A DNA stretch of 9,045 bases, taken from positions 1-9,045 of the forward strand of contig VAZR01000209.1 of the NCBI GenBank assembly GCA_005888515.1. The letters run 5' to 3'. Source of the stretch: Alphaproteobacteria bacterium. GTDB taxonomy: Bacteria > Pseudomonadota > Alphaproteobacteria > ATCC43930 > CGMCC-115725. The position numbers were made by a program, and so were the translations under genes. Positions 1 through 6,164 of this stretch are shown here, piece by piece (position 1 is the first letter of the stretch; every line of letters starts with the position of its first letter). The notes under the pieces are model-generated. The model was given only the letters and a program-made list of their open reading frames with translations, was not told the DNA's origin and did no database searches.

Positions 1-245
1 ATGACCGCCGGCACTTTCCCCGAGACGACCGCGTAACCATGCGCCATCGATATGGCGAGGTTCTCATGCGCCGCGATCAGCGGCTTCGGCGCCGGCAGCC
101 CGCTATGCGCCGCCTTGGCATAAGCCTCCACGATGGGCGCGAAATCGGTGCCGGCATTGGCGAACAGCACTTCGACGCCGCGCTCGGCCAGGAGCGCCAG
201 GTAAGCCTCCGCGACGCTCTCGACCTTCAATTCCTTGCGCGCCAT
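1..245 (-). CDS. Thiamine pyrophosphate-requiring enzyme, N-terminal part (truncated by window edge)
   Basis: Only the first 81 codons are present; the gene runs off the left edge. The reading begins MARKELKVESVAEAYLALL and has the N-terminal TPP-binding (pyrimidine) domain pattern of the acetolactate synthase / benzoylformate decarboxylase superfamily: a 'VEVLFANAGTDF' strand-turn near residues 24-35 and the 'IAAHEN' motif, where Glu61 is the expected cofactor-activating glutamate, followed by 'MAHGYAVVSGKVPAV'. The start is an ATG preceded by AAAGGA about 6 bp upstream on the minus strand. The family decarboxylates or condenses 2-oxo acids in the cytoplasm; the substrate cannot be told from this domain. 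It is divergent from the acetyltransferase at 361 and shares its upstream gap with a palindromic repeat. Family is confident, specific enzyme unknown. Confidence 0.85.
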   Translation of the reverse strand, partial: MARKELKVESVAEAYLALLAERGVEVLFANAGTDFAPIVEAYAKAAHSGLPAPKPLIAAHENLAISMAHGYAVVSGKVPAV

Positions 246-258
246 CCCGTGTCCTTTC

Positions 259-341
259 GTCATTGCGAGGAGCGCAGCGACGAAGCAATCTCGTTGCGCC
301 GAGCTATTGTGGCGAGATTGCTTCGCTCCGCTCGCAATGAC
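259..341. repeat. Palindromic intergenic repeat of the CATTGCGAG...GAAGCAATC type
   Basis: The left arm (259-293) starts GTCATTGCGAG and ends GAAGCAATCTCG; the right arm (313-341) is its reverse complement apart from an extra block of a few bases in the left arm (GAGCGCAGCGAC against CGGAGC). The loop is about 19 bp. This type of dyad is familiar from Bradyrhizobium/Rhodopseudomonas-like genomes, where it recurs between genes; that is recalled knowledge, not tested here. It sits between the divergent starts of the TPP enzyme (245) and the acetyltransferase (361), so it lies in both 5' leaders or the shared promoter region. It also creates an open reading extension upstream of 361 that should not be read as coding. 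Confidence 0.85.
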
Positions 342-360
342 AATGCGGGAGGAATGCCGG

Positions 361-921
361 ATGCCGCTGAGCAACAAGGAGAAGATGCTGGCCGGCGAAT
401 TGTATTTCGCCAATGACCCGGAGCTGGCTGCGGAGCGACGGCGGGCGCAGCAGGTCTTGGCGCAATACAACGCCACAGGACCCGACGATCAGGCGACCCG
501 CCCGACGCTGCTGCGCGAGCTGTTCGGCGCGCTCGGCGACGGCGCCGACATCCAGCCGCCTTTCGCCTGCGATTACGGGTACACGATCCGCATCGGGCGG
601 AACGCCTTCATCAACTACAATTGCGTGTTTCTCGACTGCGCGCCGATCGAGATCGGCGACGATCTGCAGATGGGCCCGGCGGTGCAACTGTACACCGCTT
701 TCCATCCGCTCGACCGGCAGACCCGCGCCGCCGGCCTCGAATACGCAAAGCCGATCCGGATCGGCGATGGCGTGTGGATCGGCGGCGGCGCCATCGTGCT
801 GGCCGGCGTCACGATCGGCGACGGCTGCGTGATCGGCGCCGGCAGCGTCGTTACCCGCGATCTGCCGCCCGACACCTTGGCTGTCGGGAACCCCGCCCGG
901 ATCGTCCGCTCTCTCGCCTGA
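361..921 (+). CDS. Maltose/NodL-type sugar O-acetyltransferase (left-handed beta-helix)
   Basis: This is a 186-aa cytoplasmic acyltransferase expected to move acetyl from acetyl-CoA to a sugar hydroxyl. The N-terminal 'NKEKMLAGELYFANDPEL' (residues 5-22) is the Mac domain typical of maltose acetyltransferase, LacA and NodL. Hexapeptide repeats follow: 'IRIGRNAFINYNC' near 77-88, 'IEIGDDLQMGP' near 96-106, and 'IRIGDGVWIGGGAIVLAGVTIGDG' in shorter blocks over 132-155, ending 'VVTRDLPPDTLAVGNPARIV'. His115 in 'AFHPLD' matches the family's catalytic histidine. Length is normal for the family. I chose ATG 361 because GGGAGGA lies 7 bp upstream; the open frame reaches 235, but that part runs through the palindromic repeat. 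It is followed 53 bp later by the dioxygenase and may be cotranscribed with it. The sugar acceptor is unknown; there is no nodulation context to support a NodL role. Confidence 0.9.
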   Translation: MPLSNKEKMLAGELYFANDPELAAERRRAQQVLAQYNATGPDDQATRPTLLRELFGALGDGADIQPPFACDYGYTIRIGRNAFINYNCVFLDCAPIEIGDDLQMGPAVQLYTAFHPLDRQTRAAGLEYAKPIRIGDGVWIGGGAIVLAGVTIGDGCVIGAGSVVTRDLPPDTLAVGNPARIVRSLA

Positions 922-974
922 TTCTCCAATGGACGTGGTATCGTGCGAGGCGAGCGCCGAACCGGAGGATAGCG

Positions 975-1796
975 ATGCCGTATCAGACGATCGAGGTCAG
1001 GAAGCTGACGCCGCATATCGGCGCTGAGATCGGCGGCGTGGACTTGTCGCACCCGCTCGGCAACCAGCAGTTCCACGAAGTGCACGACGCGCTGATGGAA
1101 AACCTCGTCGTGTTCTTCCGCGGCCAGAAGCTGACCCATGACCAGCACAAGAGCTTCGGCCGCATGTTCGGCGAATTGGCGATCCATCCGGCCTCGCCGC
1201 ACGCCCCGGAGGGCCATCCCGAAATCCTGACGATCCACGCCGACAAAAACTCAAAGCACGTCGCCGGCGAGGAATGGCATTCCGATGTATCGTGCGATGC
1301 CGAGCCGCCGTTGGGCAGCATCCTGTATCTGACCGAGGTCCCGCCGGAGGGCGGCGATACGCTGTTCGCCAGCATGTATGCCGCCTATGACAAGCTGTCG
1401 CCGCCGATCAAGCGCCTGGTCGAGGGGCTGACCGCGATCCATGACGGCGAGCCCGTCTATCGCGGCCGTTTCGGCTACGCCGCTACCGAAAAAGGCTTTC
1501 CGAAGGCCGAGCATCCGGTCGTGCGGACCCATCCGGTGACCGGCAGGAAGGCGCTGTTTGTCAACCGCAACTTCACGACCGGGATCAAGGGGCTGAGCCG
1601 GCTCGAAAGCGACGCGCTGCTGGAGATGCTGTACCGGCATTGCGAGACGCCGGAATTTCAGTGCCGCTTTCGCTGGCAGCCCGGCTCGGTGGCGTTCTGG
1701 GACAATCGCTGCGCGCAGCACCACGCGATGTGGGACTACTTCCCGCAGCGCCGCCACGGCTACCGCGTCACCGTCAAAGGCGACCGCCCGTTCTGA
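975..1796 (+). CDS. TauD/TfdA-family Fe(II)/2-oxoglutarate-dependent dioxygenase
   Basis: The 273-aa protein is a full-length member of the taurine dioxygenase family, which couples 2-oxoglutarate decarboxylation to hydroxylation of a substrate, often releasing sulfite or an alcohol. The N-terminal 'IGAEIGGVDLSHPL' (15-28) is the family opening. The iron facial triad is visible as His102-Ser-Asp104 ('EEWHSDVS') and His249 in 'FWDNRCAQHHAMWDY'. Thr129 in 'EGGDT' and Arg260 in 'PQRRHGYR' match the 2-oxoglutarate-binding Thr and Arg of TauD. ATG 975 has GGAGG six bases upstream; the open frame extends further left only as a shadow of the acetyltransferase. It ends facing the dienelactone hydrolase relic, with a double hairpin just after the stop. 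No sulfonate transporter is present, so calling it a true taurine enzyme would be unsafe. Confidence 0.93.
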   Translation: MPYQTIEVRKLTPHIGAEIGGVDLSHPLGNQQFHEVHDALMENLVVFFRGQKLTHDQHKSFGRMFGELAIHPASPHAPEGHPEILTIHADKNSKHVAGEEWHSDVSCDAEPPLGSILYLTEVPPEGGDTLFASMYAAYDKLSPPIKRLVEGLTAIHDGEPVYRGRFGYAATEKGFPKAEHPVVRTHPVTGRKALFVNRNFTTGIKGLSRLESDALLEMLYRHCETPEFQCRFRWQPGSVAFWDNRCAQHHAMWDYFPQRRHGYRVTVKGDRPF

Positions 1797-1800
1797 CGCC

Positions 1801-1942
1801 AAAACCCCTCTCCCGCACTGCGGGAGAGGGTGCCTGAAGCGCAAAGCGCGAAGGCGGGTGAGGGTCTTTCGAACCGCAGACACCCTCACCCGGCTCGTTT
1901 CGCTCGCCACACCCTCTCCCGCAGTGCGGGAGAGGGGCTTTT
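1801..1942. repeat. Large double-hairpin palindromic element, likely bidirectional terminator
   Basis: Two near-identical GC-rich hairpins lie at 1805-1830 (CCTCTCCCGCACTGCGGG core) and 1912-1937 (CCTCTCCCGCAGTGCGGG core), and each is the reverse complement of the other. An inner inverted pair, GCGGGTGAGGGT (1854-1865) and ACCCTCACCCGGC (1882-1894), sits between them, so the whole element is one long dyad with smaller dyads inside. In each direction the last hairpin is followed by a TTTT run (1939-1942 on the plus strand, the complement of 1801-1804 on the minus strand). It fills the gap between the convergent stops at 1796 and 1944, which fits a shared rho-independent terminator. It resembles dispersed elements of alphaproteobacterial genomes; copy number cannot be judged here. 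Confidence 0.8.
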
Positions 1943-1943
1943 G

Positions 1944-2611
1944 CTATTTCAGATGCTTGCCGAAGAACGATTGAACATCGCCCCACAGCTCCTGCGCGGC
2001 GGCTTCGCGGTAGCTCGGCCGGTAATCGGCCAGGAAGGCGTGGCCGGCATTCTTGTAGATCTTGGTCGTCACGTCCTTCCCGGCGGCCTGTGCCCGCTTC
2101 TTGAGCTCCGCTTCGAGCGCCACCGGCGGGTTCTGGTCCTCTTCGCCGAACACGCCGAATAGCGGGCAGTGCAGCTGTCCGACCATATCGAGCGGCGCCT
2201 TCGGCCGCGCCGCGGTCGTCTCGGCGTCGAGTGTAACGCGCTAGATGAAGCCGCCCCAGCAATCGATCGCCGCGTTGACCTTGCTGCTGTTGCACGCGAA
2301 GCCTCGCTGTCGGGCAGCCCGAACATGACCGGGAACACCTGCTCCATGACGTCCGGGTCCTTCGGTGCGCCGCGCCGCCAATAGAGCGCGGGAGCGACCG
2401 CGTTGTAGCCGATATTCGCGAAGCGCCGCGCCAGATCGCAAATGTGATCGACGAGCCCGAACGCCTCCTGGATCACGACGATGCCGGGGTAGTTACCGGC
2501 CTCGTGCGGCCGCGCCATATAGGCCGGGATCTGCGTGCCGCCGCTTTGCAGCGAGATGACGCCGCCCTTGATGCGGCTGGGGTCGGTGACGACGCCGGGT
2601 ACATTCGCCAT
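1944..2611 (-). pseudogene. Dienelactone hydrolase family protein, disrupted by internal deletion, frame change and in-frame TAG
   Basis: The start at 2611 (ATG, GAGGAGAG upstream) reads MANVPGVVTDPSRIKGG and follows the dienelactone hydrolase fold for about 104 codons, including the conserved 'VIQEAFGL' glutamate loop, to 'FGLPDSEA' near 2300. Homology then resumes in a different frame at about 2294 ('CNSSKVNAAIDCWGGFI'), meets TAG at 2241-2243, and continues in that same frame with 'RVTLDAETTAARPKAPLDM' through to the normal C-terminus 'FFGKHLK' and a TAG at 1944. Catalytic Asp (EEDQNPP, codon 2136-2138) and His (NAGHAF, codon 2040-2042) remain. The Gly-x-Cys-x-Gly-Gly nucleophile loop expected between the two halves is absent in all minus-strand frames. 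The joined halves give about 220 codons, so roughly 40 codons appear lost (inferred from family layout). The intact gene would hydrolyse dienelactones or related esters; this copy cannot. Confidence 0.88.
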
Positions 2612-2688
2612 GGGGGCTCTCCTCTATTGGGGGGCTCGATAATAGCGATCCGACCGTTCCACGCGATAGCGCCGTTGACCTGCCCTCA

Positions 2689-2722
2689 CCCTGTCCCGTT
2701 CTCCGTAGACCGGGACGAAGGG
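2689..2722. repeat. Hairpin between divergent genes, possibly a decayed palindromic element
   Basis: CCCTGTCCCG (2689-2698) can pair with CGGGACGAAGGG (2711-2722) around a 12-base loop, with a two-base bulge. The flanks 'TGCCCTCACC' and 'GGGCGAC' recall the CCCTCACCC blocks of the element at 1801-1942, so it may be a worn relative. It lies in the 158-bp gap between the relic gene (starts 2611, minus) and the amidohydrolase (starts 2770, plus). I see no convincing -35/-10 pair there, although TTGACC occurs at 2675-2680. Confidence 0.45.
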
Positions 2723-2769
2723 CGACACAGCGTTGTGGTCGCAAACCGCAGCGCGGTTGTTCACCAGGA

Positions 2770-3708
2770 ATGGAGCCCGATCGGCGCGGCGTGTTGAGAA
2801 TGATGGGCGTGGCCACGGCTGCCGCGGTCGCCGCTACGGGATCGACAGCCGCGCCGGTCAGATGGTCCGGCGGCACCGAGCGCCCGAAGCTGAAGCCACC
2901 GCCGAATGCATGCGACTGTCATCACTATGTCTATGACAGGCGCTATCCGATTGACCGACGCGGCATCCGGTTTCCGGGCGATGCCTCCGTCGCGGATTAT
3001 CGCGCGTTGCAGCGCCGGCTCGGCGTCGCCCGGCAGGTGATCGTCCAACCTTCGACTTACGGGCTCGACAACCGGGTCACGCTCGCCGCGCTCGCGGCCT
3101 CCGGGCCGAACGCACGGGCTGTCGTTGTCGTCGCCGATAGCGTTTCCGATGACGAACTGCGGCGCATGCATGAACGGGGCGTCCGCGGCGTTCAGTTCAA
3201 TTTCGCGCCGCACGGCCCTACCACGCCGGCGATGATCGAGCCGCTGTCGCGGCGGATCAACGAGTTCGGCTGGCATATCGAGGTCAATGTCTGGGCCGCC
3301 CAACTACCGGAGACCGTGCCGATCCTCGCGCGCGTGCCGTCGCCGATCGTGTTGGATCATCTCGGCCACATCCCGGAGCCGGAGGGGGTTCGCCATCCAC
3401 TCTTCGCGATGGTGCGCGGGCTTATCGATCGCGGCCGGGCCTGGGTGAAACTCGCCGCGCCTTACGATGCAACCAAGACCGGGCCGCCGAGCTACGCCGA
3501 TTCGAGCGCCCTGGCCCGCGCTTATGTCGAAATCGCACCCGAGCGGGTGGTGTGGGGCAGCAATTGGCCGCACCCGGGCGAGGATCCCAAACCGGACGAC
3601 GCGCTGTTGTTCGATCTATTGGTCGATTGGGCGCCCGATGAAAAGCTGCGGCAGCGCATCCTCGTCGAGAACCCGGCGGCGCTTTACGATTTTCCGAAGA
3701 CCGCGTGA
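2770..3708 (+). CDS. Amidohydrolase family (COG3618/PF04909-like, PDC-lactonase-related) with Tat-type signal and altered active-site motifs
   Basis: A 312-aa protein. The N-terminus 'DRRGVLRMMGVATAAAVAA' has twin arginines at 5-6, a hydrophobic stretch and a small-residue cleavage zone near 'STAAP' (25-29), so Tat export to the periplasm is likely. The rest matches Amidohydrolase_2 proteins related to 2-pyrone-4,6-dicarboxylate lactonase LigI: 'ACDCHHYVYDRRYP' (47-60), 'VIVQPSTYGLDN' (90-101), 'RGVQFNF' (139-145), 'VLDHLGHIP' (194-202), 'WVKLAAPY' (225-232), 'VWGSNWPHP' (261-269). Two positions differ from the canonical pattern: the second histidine of the HxH metal motif is Tyr53, and the usual Asp before 'WPHP' is Asn265. 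The ATG has AGGA directly abutting it, a poor spacing, but no in-frame start lies upstream. A lactone or ester hydrolase role is inferred; the substrate is unknown. Confidence 0.82.
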   Translation: MEPDRRGVLRMMGVATAAAVAATGSTAAPVRWSGGTERPKLKPPPNACDCHHYVYDRRYPIDRRGIRFPGDASVADYRALQRRLGVARQVIVQPSTYGLDNRVTLAALAASGPNARAVVVVADSVSDDELRRMHERGVRGVQFNFAPHGPTTPAMIEPLSRRINEFGWHIEVNVWAAQLPETVPILARVPSPIVLDHLGHIPEPEGVRHPLFAMVRGLIDRGRAWVKLAAPYDATKTGPPSYADSSALARAYVEIAPERVVWGSNWPHPGEDPKPDDALLFDLLVDWAPDEKLRQRILVENPAALYDFPKTA

Positions 3709-3712
3709 TGGC

Positions 3713-4333
3713 TCAATGGTTGGCCGCCGATTTGAGGCGCAGACCGAGGAGCGGGGCGACGGCTTCGGGCGGCAGTTTCGAGAACCCCTCCGGCGGTTCG
3801 AACAGCGCTGCCGGCTGCGGCCCGATCTTGACGTGACTGAGCTCCCACCGGATGGTCGAGACCTTGCCGTTTTGCGCCGTGAAGCTGCCGGCGAGCTTCA
3901 TCGGGATACCGTCGCGGCTGAGCCACAGTATTCCCTCCGCGTGACCCTGCGGGACGGTCTCGTCGATCTTGTATTTGGTCGTGGCAATGCCGTTGACGCT
4001 TTCCGGGCCGACCGGGTTTTTCGTCAGCTCCGGATTCCTGAGCAGCCGCAATTCGGGCGGCATCGCGAATTGCACGGTGGTGTGCAATTGCGGCACCACG
4101 ACCTCGCCGATCGGATTGTCGGCGCGCAGCAGGAAGACCGGGCGAAACCCCTGGATGGCCTGTTCGTGGCGCTCCTTGCCCGGCATGGTCCAGATCTTGC
4201 CGCGGTAGCTGCGCCCGTCGATGACCAGCACGCGGTCAGCGGAGAAGCCGATCTTCGCCTCGCCCAGAGTCGCGCCTGCGGCAAGCCCCGGAGCGAGCAG
4301 CAATGACAGCAGGACATATCGGAATGCGCGCAT
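3713..4333 (-). CDS. Exported LolA-like-fold protein of unknown function
   Basis: A 206-aa protein that I do not recognise by gene name. The N-terminus MRAFRYVLLSLLLAPGLAAGA is a clear Sec signal peptide, with cleavage likely after 'AAGA' (about 18-21). The mature part is a beta-rich pattern seen in LolA-like/DUF4412-type periplasmic proteins: 'FSADRVLVIDGRSYRGKIW' (30-48) then 'MPGKERHEQ', a middle 'VNGIATTKYKID' and 'GILWLSRDGIPMKLAGSF', ending 'LFEPPEGFSKLPPEA'. Such proteins bind lipids or hydrophobic ligands in the periplasm, but function here is inference only. No cysteine follows the signal, so it is not a lipoprotein. The start lacks a good ribosome-binding sequence. Its stop lies 4 bp from that of the amidohydrolase, leaving no room for a terminator between them. 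It is divergent from the RidA gene. Confidence 0.78.
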   Translation of the reverse strand: MRAFRYVLLSLLLAPGLAAGATLGEAKIGFSADRVLVIDGRSYRGKIWTMPGKERHEQAIQGFRPVFLLRADNPIGEVVVPQLHTTVQFAMPPELRLLRNPELTKNPVGPESVNGIATTKYKIDETVPQGHAEGILWLSRDGIPMKLAGSFTAQNGKVSTIRWELSHVKIGPQPAALFEPPEGFSKLPPEAVAPLLGLRLKSAANH

Positions 4334-4377
4334 GACAAGGGGATTACGCAGCGAATACGGCGGTTTCGCGGCGGGCT

Positions 4378-4403
4378 GGACAGGGCCGATTGAGGCCCTA
4401 TCC
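4378..4403 (+). promoter_or_regulatory. Strong inverted repeat in the leader of the RidA gene
   Basis: GGACAGGGCC (4378-4387) and GGCCCTATCC (4394-4403) form a 10-bp stem with one mismatch and a 6-base loop, 29 bp before the RidA ATG. It lies in the 98-bp divergent gap between the exported protein (4333, minus) and RidA (4432, plus). It could be an operator dyad or a 5'-leader hairpin. The AAGAGG ribosome-binding sequence lies beyond it at 4420-4425. No run of T follows, so a terminator is unlikely. Confidence 0.5.
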
Positions 4404-4431
4404 TCGGAGGGGAATTCGTAAGAGGCGGGTG

Positions 4432-4899
4432 ATGAGCGGAAAGATCGAGACGCGGCTCAAGGGGCTCGGCATCGAACTGCCCCAACCAACCGCGCCCTTG
4501 GCCAATTACGTGCCGTTCACGGTTTCCGGCAAGGTCGTCTTCATCGCCGGCCAGATCTGCCAGTGGAACGGCGAACGCCGCTTTATCGGCAAACTCGGCG
4601 CCGGCATCAGCATCGCCGAGGGGCAACAGGCGGCACGGCTCTGCGCGCTCAATATCATCGCCCATCTGCGAGTCGCCGCGGATGGCGATCTCGACCGGGT
4701 GCGCCGCTGTCTGCGGCTCGGCGGGTTCGTCAACTGCACACCCGATTTCACCGACATGCCGCAGGTGGTCAACGGCGCCTCCGATTTGATGGTCGAGGTG
4801 TTCGGCGATGCCGGCCGTCATGCGCGTGCCGCGGTCGGAACCAGCGCTCTGCCGAGCGGCGTTTCGGTCGAGGTCGAAGCCACCTTTGAGCTCGGCTGA
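4432..4899 (+). CDS. RidA (YjgF/YER057c/UK114) family protein
   Basis: A 155-aa protein of the RidA superfamily, whose archetype hydrolyses reactive enamine/imine intermediates to 2-oxo acids and ammonia and protects PLP enzymes; many paralogs have other or unknown activities. It is longer than the roughly 130-aa archetype. Visible landmarks are 'VVFIAGQICQWNG' (35-47), 'AEGQQAARLCALNIIAHL' (62-79), and the C-terminal 'ARAAVGTSALPSGVSVEVEATFELG' (131-155). Arg132 and Glu147 keep the same 15-residue spacing as the key Arg105 and Glu120 of E. coli RidA, so carboxylate binding is plausible. ATG 4432 follows AAGAGG by six bases; an in-frame ATG at 4390 lies inside the leader hairpin and is rejected. 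The acyltransferase starts 13 bp after its stop, suggesting one transcript. Confidence 0.92.
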   Translation: MSGKIETRLKGLGIELPQPTAPLANYVPFTVSGKVVFIAGQICQWNGERRFIGKLGAGISIAEGQQAARLCALNIIAHLRVAADGDLDRVRRCLRLGGFVNCTPDFTDMPQVVNGASDLMVEVFGDAGRHARAAVGTSALPSGVSVEVEATFELG

Positions 4900-4912
4900 A
4901 CCGGGCCGTGAA

Positions 4913-6091
4913 ATGAACGATACCGGCGAAACGATTACCCTGCGCGTTCACGGCGCCATCGCCGAGATCGCGCCCGAGGCCTGGGATGCCTGCGCCGGCG
5001 ACATCAACCCGACGGTATCGCACGTCTTTCTGAACGCGCTCGAGGAAAGCGGCTCGTGCAGCGCGCGCAGCGGCTGGGCGCCGCAGCATTTATCCTTCTC
5101 CGATCCTGCCGGCCGGATCATCGGTGCGGTGCCGATGTATCTGAAGAGCCATTCCTATGGCGAATACGTGTTCGATTGGGGCTGGGCCGACGCCTATGAG
5201 CGCTCCGGCGGCCGCTACTACCCGAAGCTGCTGTCGGCGGTGCCATTCACCCCGGTTCCAGGACCGCGGTTGCTGATCGCCCCCGCTGCGCCGGCCGAGA
5301 CCAAACGGCACCTGATCGCCGGCATGGTCGAGCTGACCCGGCAGCGGAAGATCTCCTCGCTGCACATCAACTTCCCCGAAACCGAGGATTTCGAGGCGTT
5401 CGGCGAAGCCGGGTTTCTGCCGCGGATCGGCCAGCAATTCCATTGGACGAATGACGGTTACCGTGACTTCGACGACTATCTCGCCGCGCTGAATTCGCGC
5501 AAGCGCAAGGCGGTCAAGAAAGAGCGGCGCGAGGCGCTCGCCGATGGCCGAATCGAGATCGAGGTGCTGACCGGGTCAGATCTGACCCCGCGCGTCTGGG
5601 ACGCCTTTTTCCGTCTTTATCTCGCCACGACCGATCGGAAATGGGGCTCAGCCTATCTGAACCGGCGGTTCTTTGCGCTGATCGGTGAGCGCATGCCGGA
5701 CAAAGTCGTATTGGTCATGGCGAAGCGAAACGGCGACTACATCGCCGGTGCGTTCAACATCCTGGGCCGCGAGACGATCTACGGCCGCAATTGGGGCTCC
5801 CCGCGGGAGTACCGCTTTCTGCATTTCGAATGCTGCTATTACAGCGCGATCGAATTCGCGATCGCGCACGGGCTGAAGCGGGTCGAGGCGGGCGCCCAGG
5901 GACCGCACAAATTGCAGCGCGGCTATCTGCCGGTGCCGACCTATAGCGCGCACTGGATCCCCGATCCGAGGTTCCGGCGCGCGGTTGCCTCCTTCCTCGA
6001 CCAGGAACGCGAGATGGTGGCGCAAAAGATCGAGCACCTGGCCGAATACTCGCCGTTCCGCCACGAAACCAACCGGGCTGACGAGGACTGA
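4913..6091 (+). CDS. FemAB-like / GNAT-fold acyltransferase (COG3146, PF04339-type)
   Basis: A 392-aa cytoplasmic protein of the family often labelled 'peptidoglycan biosynthesis' or FemAB_like. Supporting blocks are 'NPTVSHVFLNALEESGS' (32-48), 'GAVPMYLKSHSYGEYVFDWGW' in the region 71-91, and 'YYPKLLSAVPFTPVPGPRLL' near 102-121. The second half has a GNAT-like acyl-transfer domain with 'LNSRKRKAVKKERREAL', 'LYLATTDRKWGSAYL', 'FNILGRETIYGRNWG' and 'EAGAQGPHKLQRGYLPVP'. Length is normal. The true substrate of this family is not established to my knowledge; tRNA-dependent amino-acid transfer is suggested only by the fold. ATG 4913 is the first start after the RidA stop (13 bp gap). It lacks a clear ribosome-binding sequence, so translational coupling to RidA is plausible. 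The open frame further left is a shadow of RidA. Confidence 0.88.
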   Translation: MNDTGETITLRVHGAIAEIAPEAWDACAGDINPTVSHVFLNALEESGSCSARSGWAPQHLSFSDPAGRIIGAVPMYLKSHSYGEYVFDWGWADAYERSGGRYYPKLLSAVPFTPVPGPRLLIAPAAPAETKRHLIAGMVELTRQRKISSLHINFPETEDFEAFGEAGFLPRIGQQFHWTNDGYRDFDDYLAALNSRKRKAVKKERREALADGRIEIEVLTGSDLTPRVWDAFFRLYLATTDRKWGSAYLNRRFFALIGERMPDKVVLVMAKRNGDYIAGAFNILGRETIYGRNWGSPREYRFLHFECCYYSAIEFAIAHGLKRVEAGAQGPHKLQRGYLPVPTYSAHWIPDPRFRRAVASFLDQEREMVAQKIEHLAEYSPFRHETNRADED

Positions 6092-6164
6092 CCTCACGCA
6101 AAGCTGAGCGGCGGGTGCGGCAAAAGGCTGGCATTTCCGCTCCAGCGAGTTGCAAATTGCGGCG

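Noticed and set aside
235..360. In-frame N-terminal extension of the acetyltransferase
   Set aside because: It would translate the palindromic repeat, and ATG 361 has a well-spaced GGGAGGA and matches the usual family N-terminus.
1251..1910. Minus-strand open frame of 219 codons across the dioxygenase gene
   Set aside because: It is antisense to the dioxygenase with all active-site residues and runs into the palindromic element.
1801..1942. CRISPR-like repeat array
   Set aside because: Only two inverted hairpins with an internal dyad are present; there are no regularly spaced direct repeats and no cas genes.
2241..2243. TAG in the dienelactone hydrolase as a recoded (pyrrolysine or readthrough) codon
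   Set aside because: The gene also has a frame change and lacks the nucleophile segment upstream, so decay explains everything more simply.
3467..4306. Plus-strand open frame of 279 codons overlapping the amidohydrolase end and the exported protein
   Set aside because: It is a shadow: the opposite strand encodes a protein with a signal peptide and coherent fold pattern, while this frame has none.
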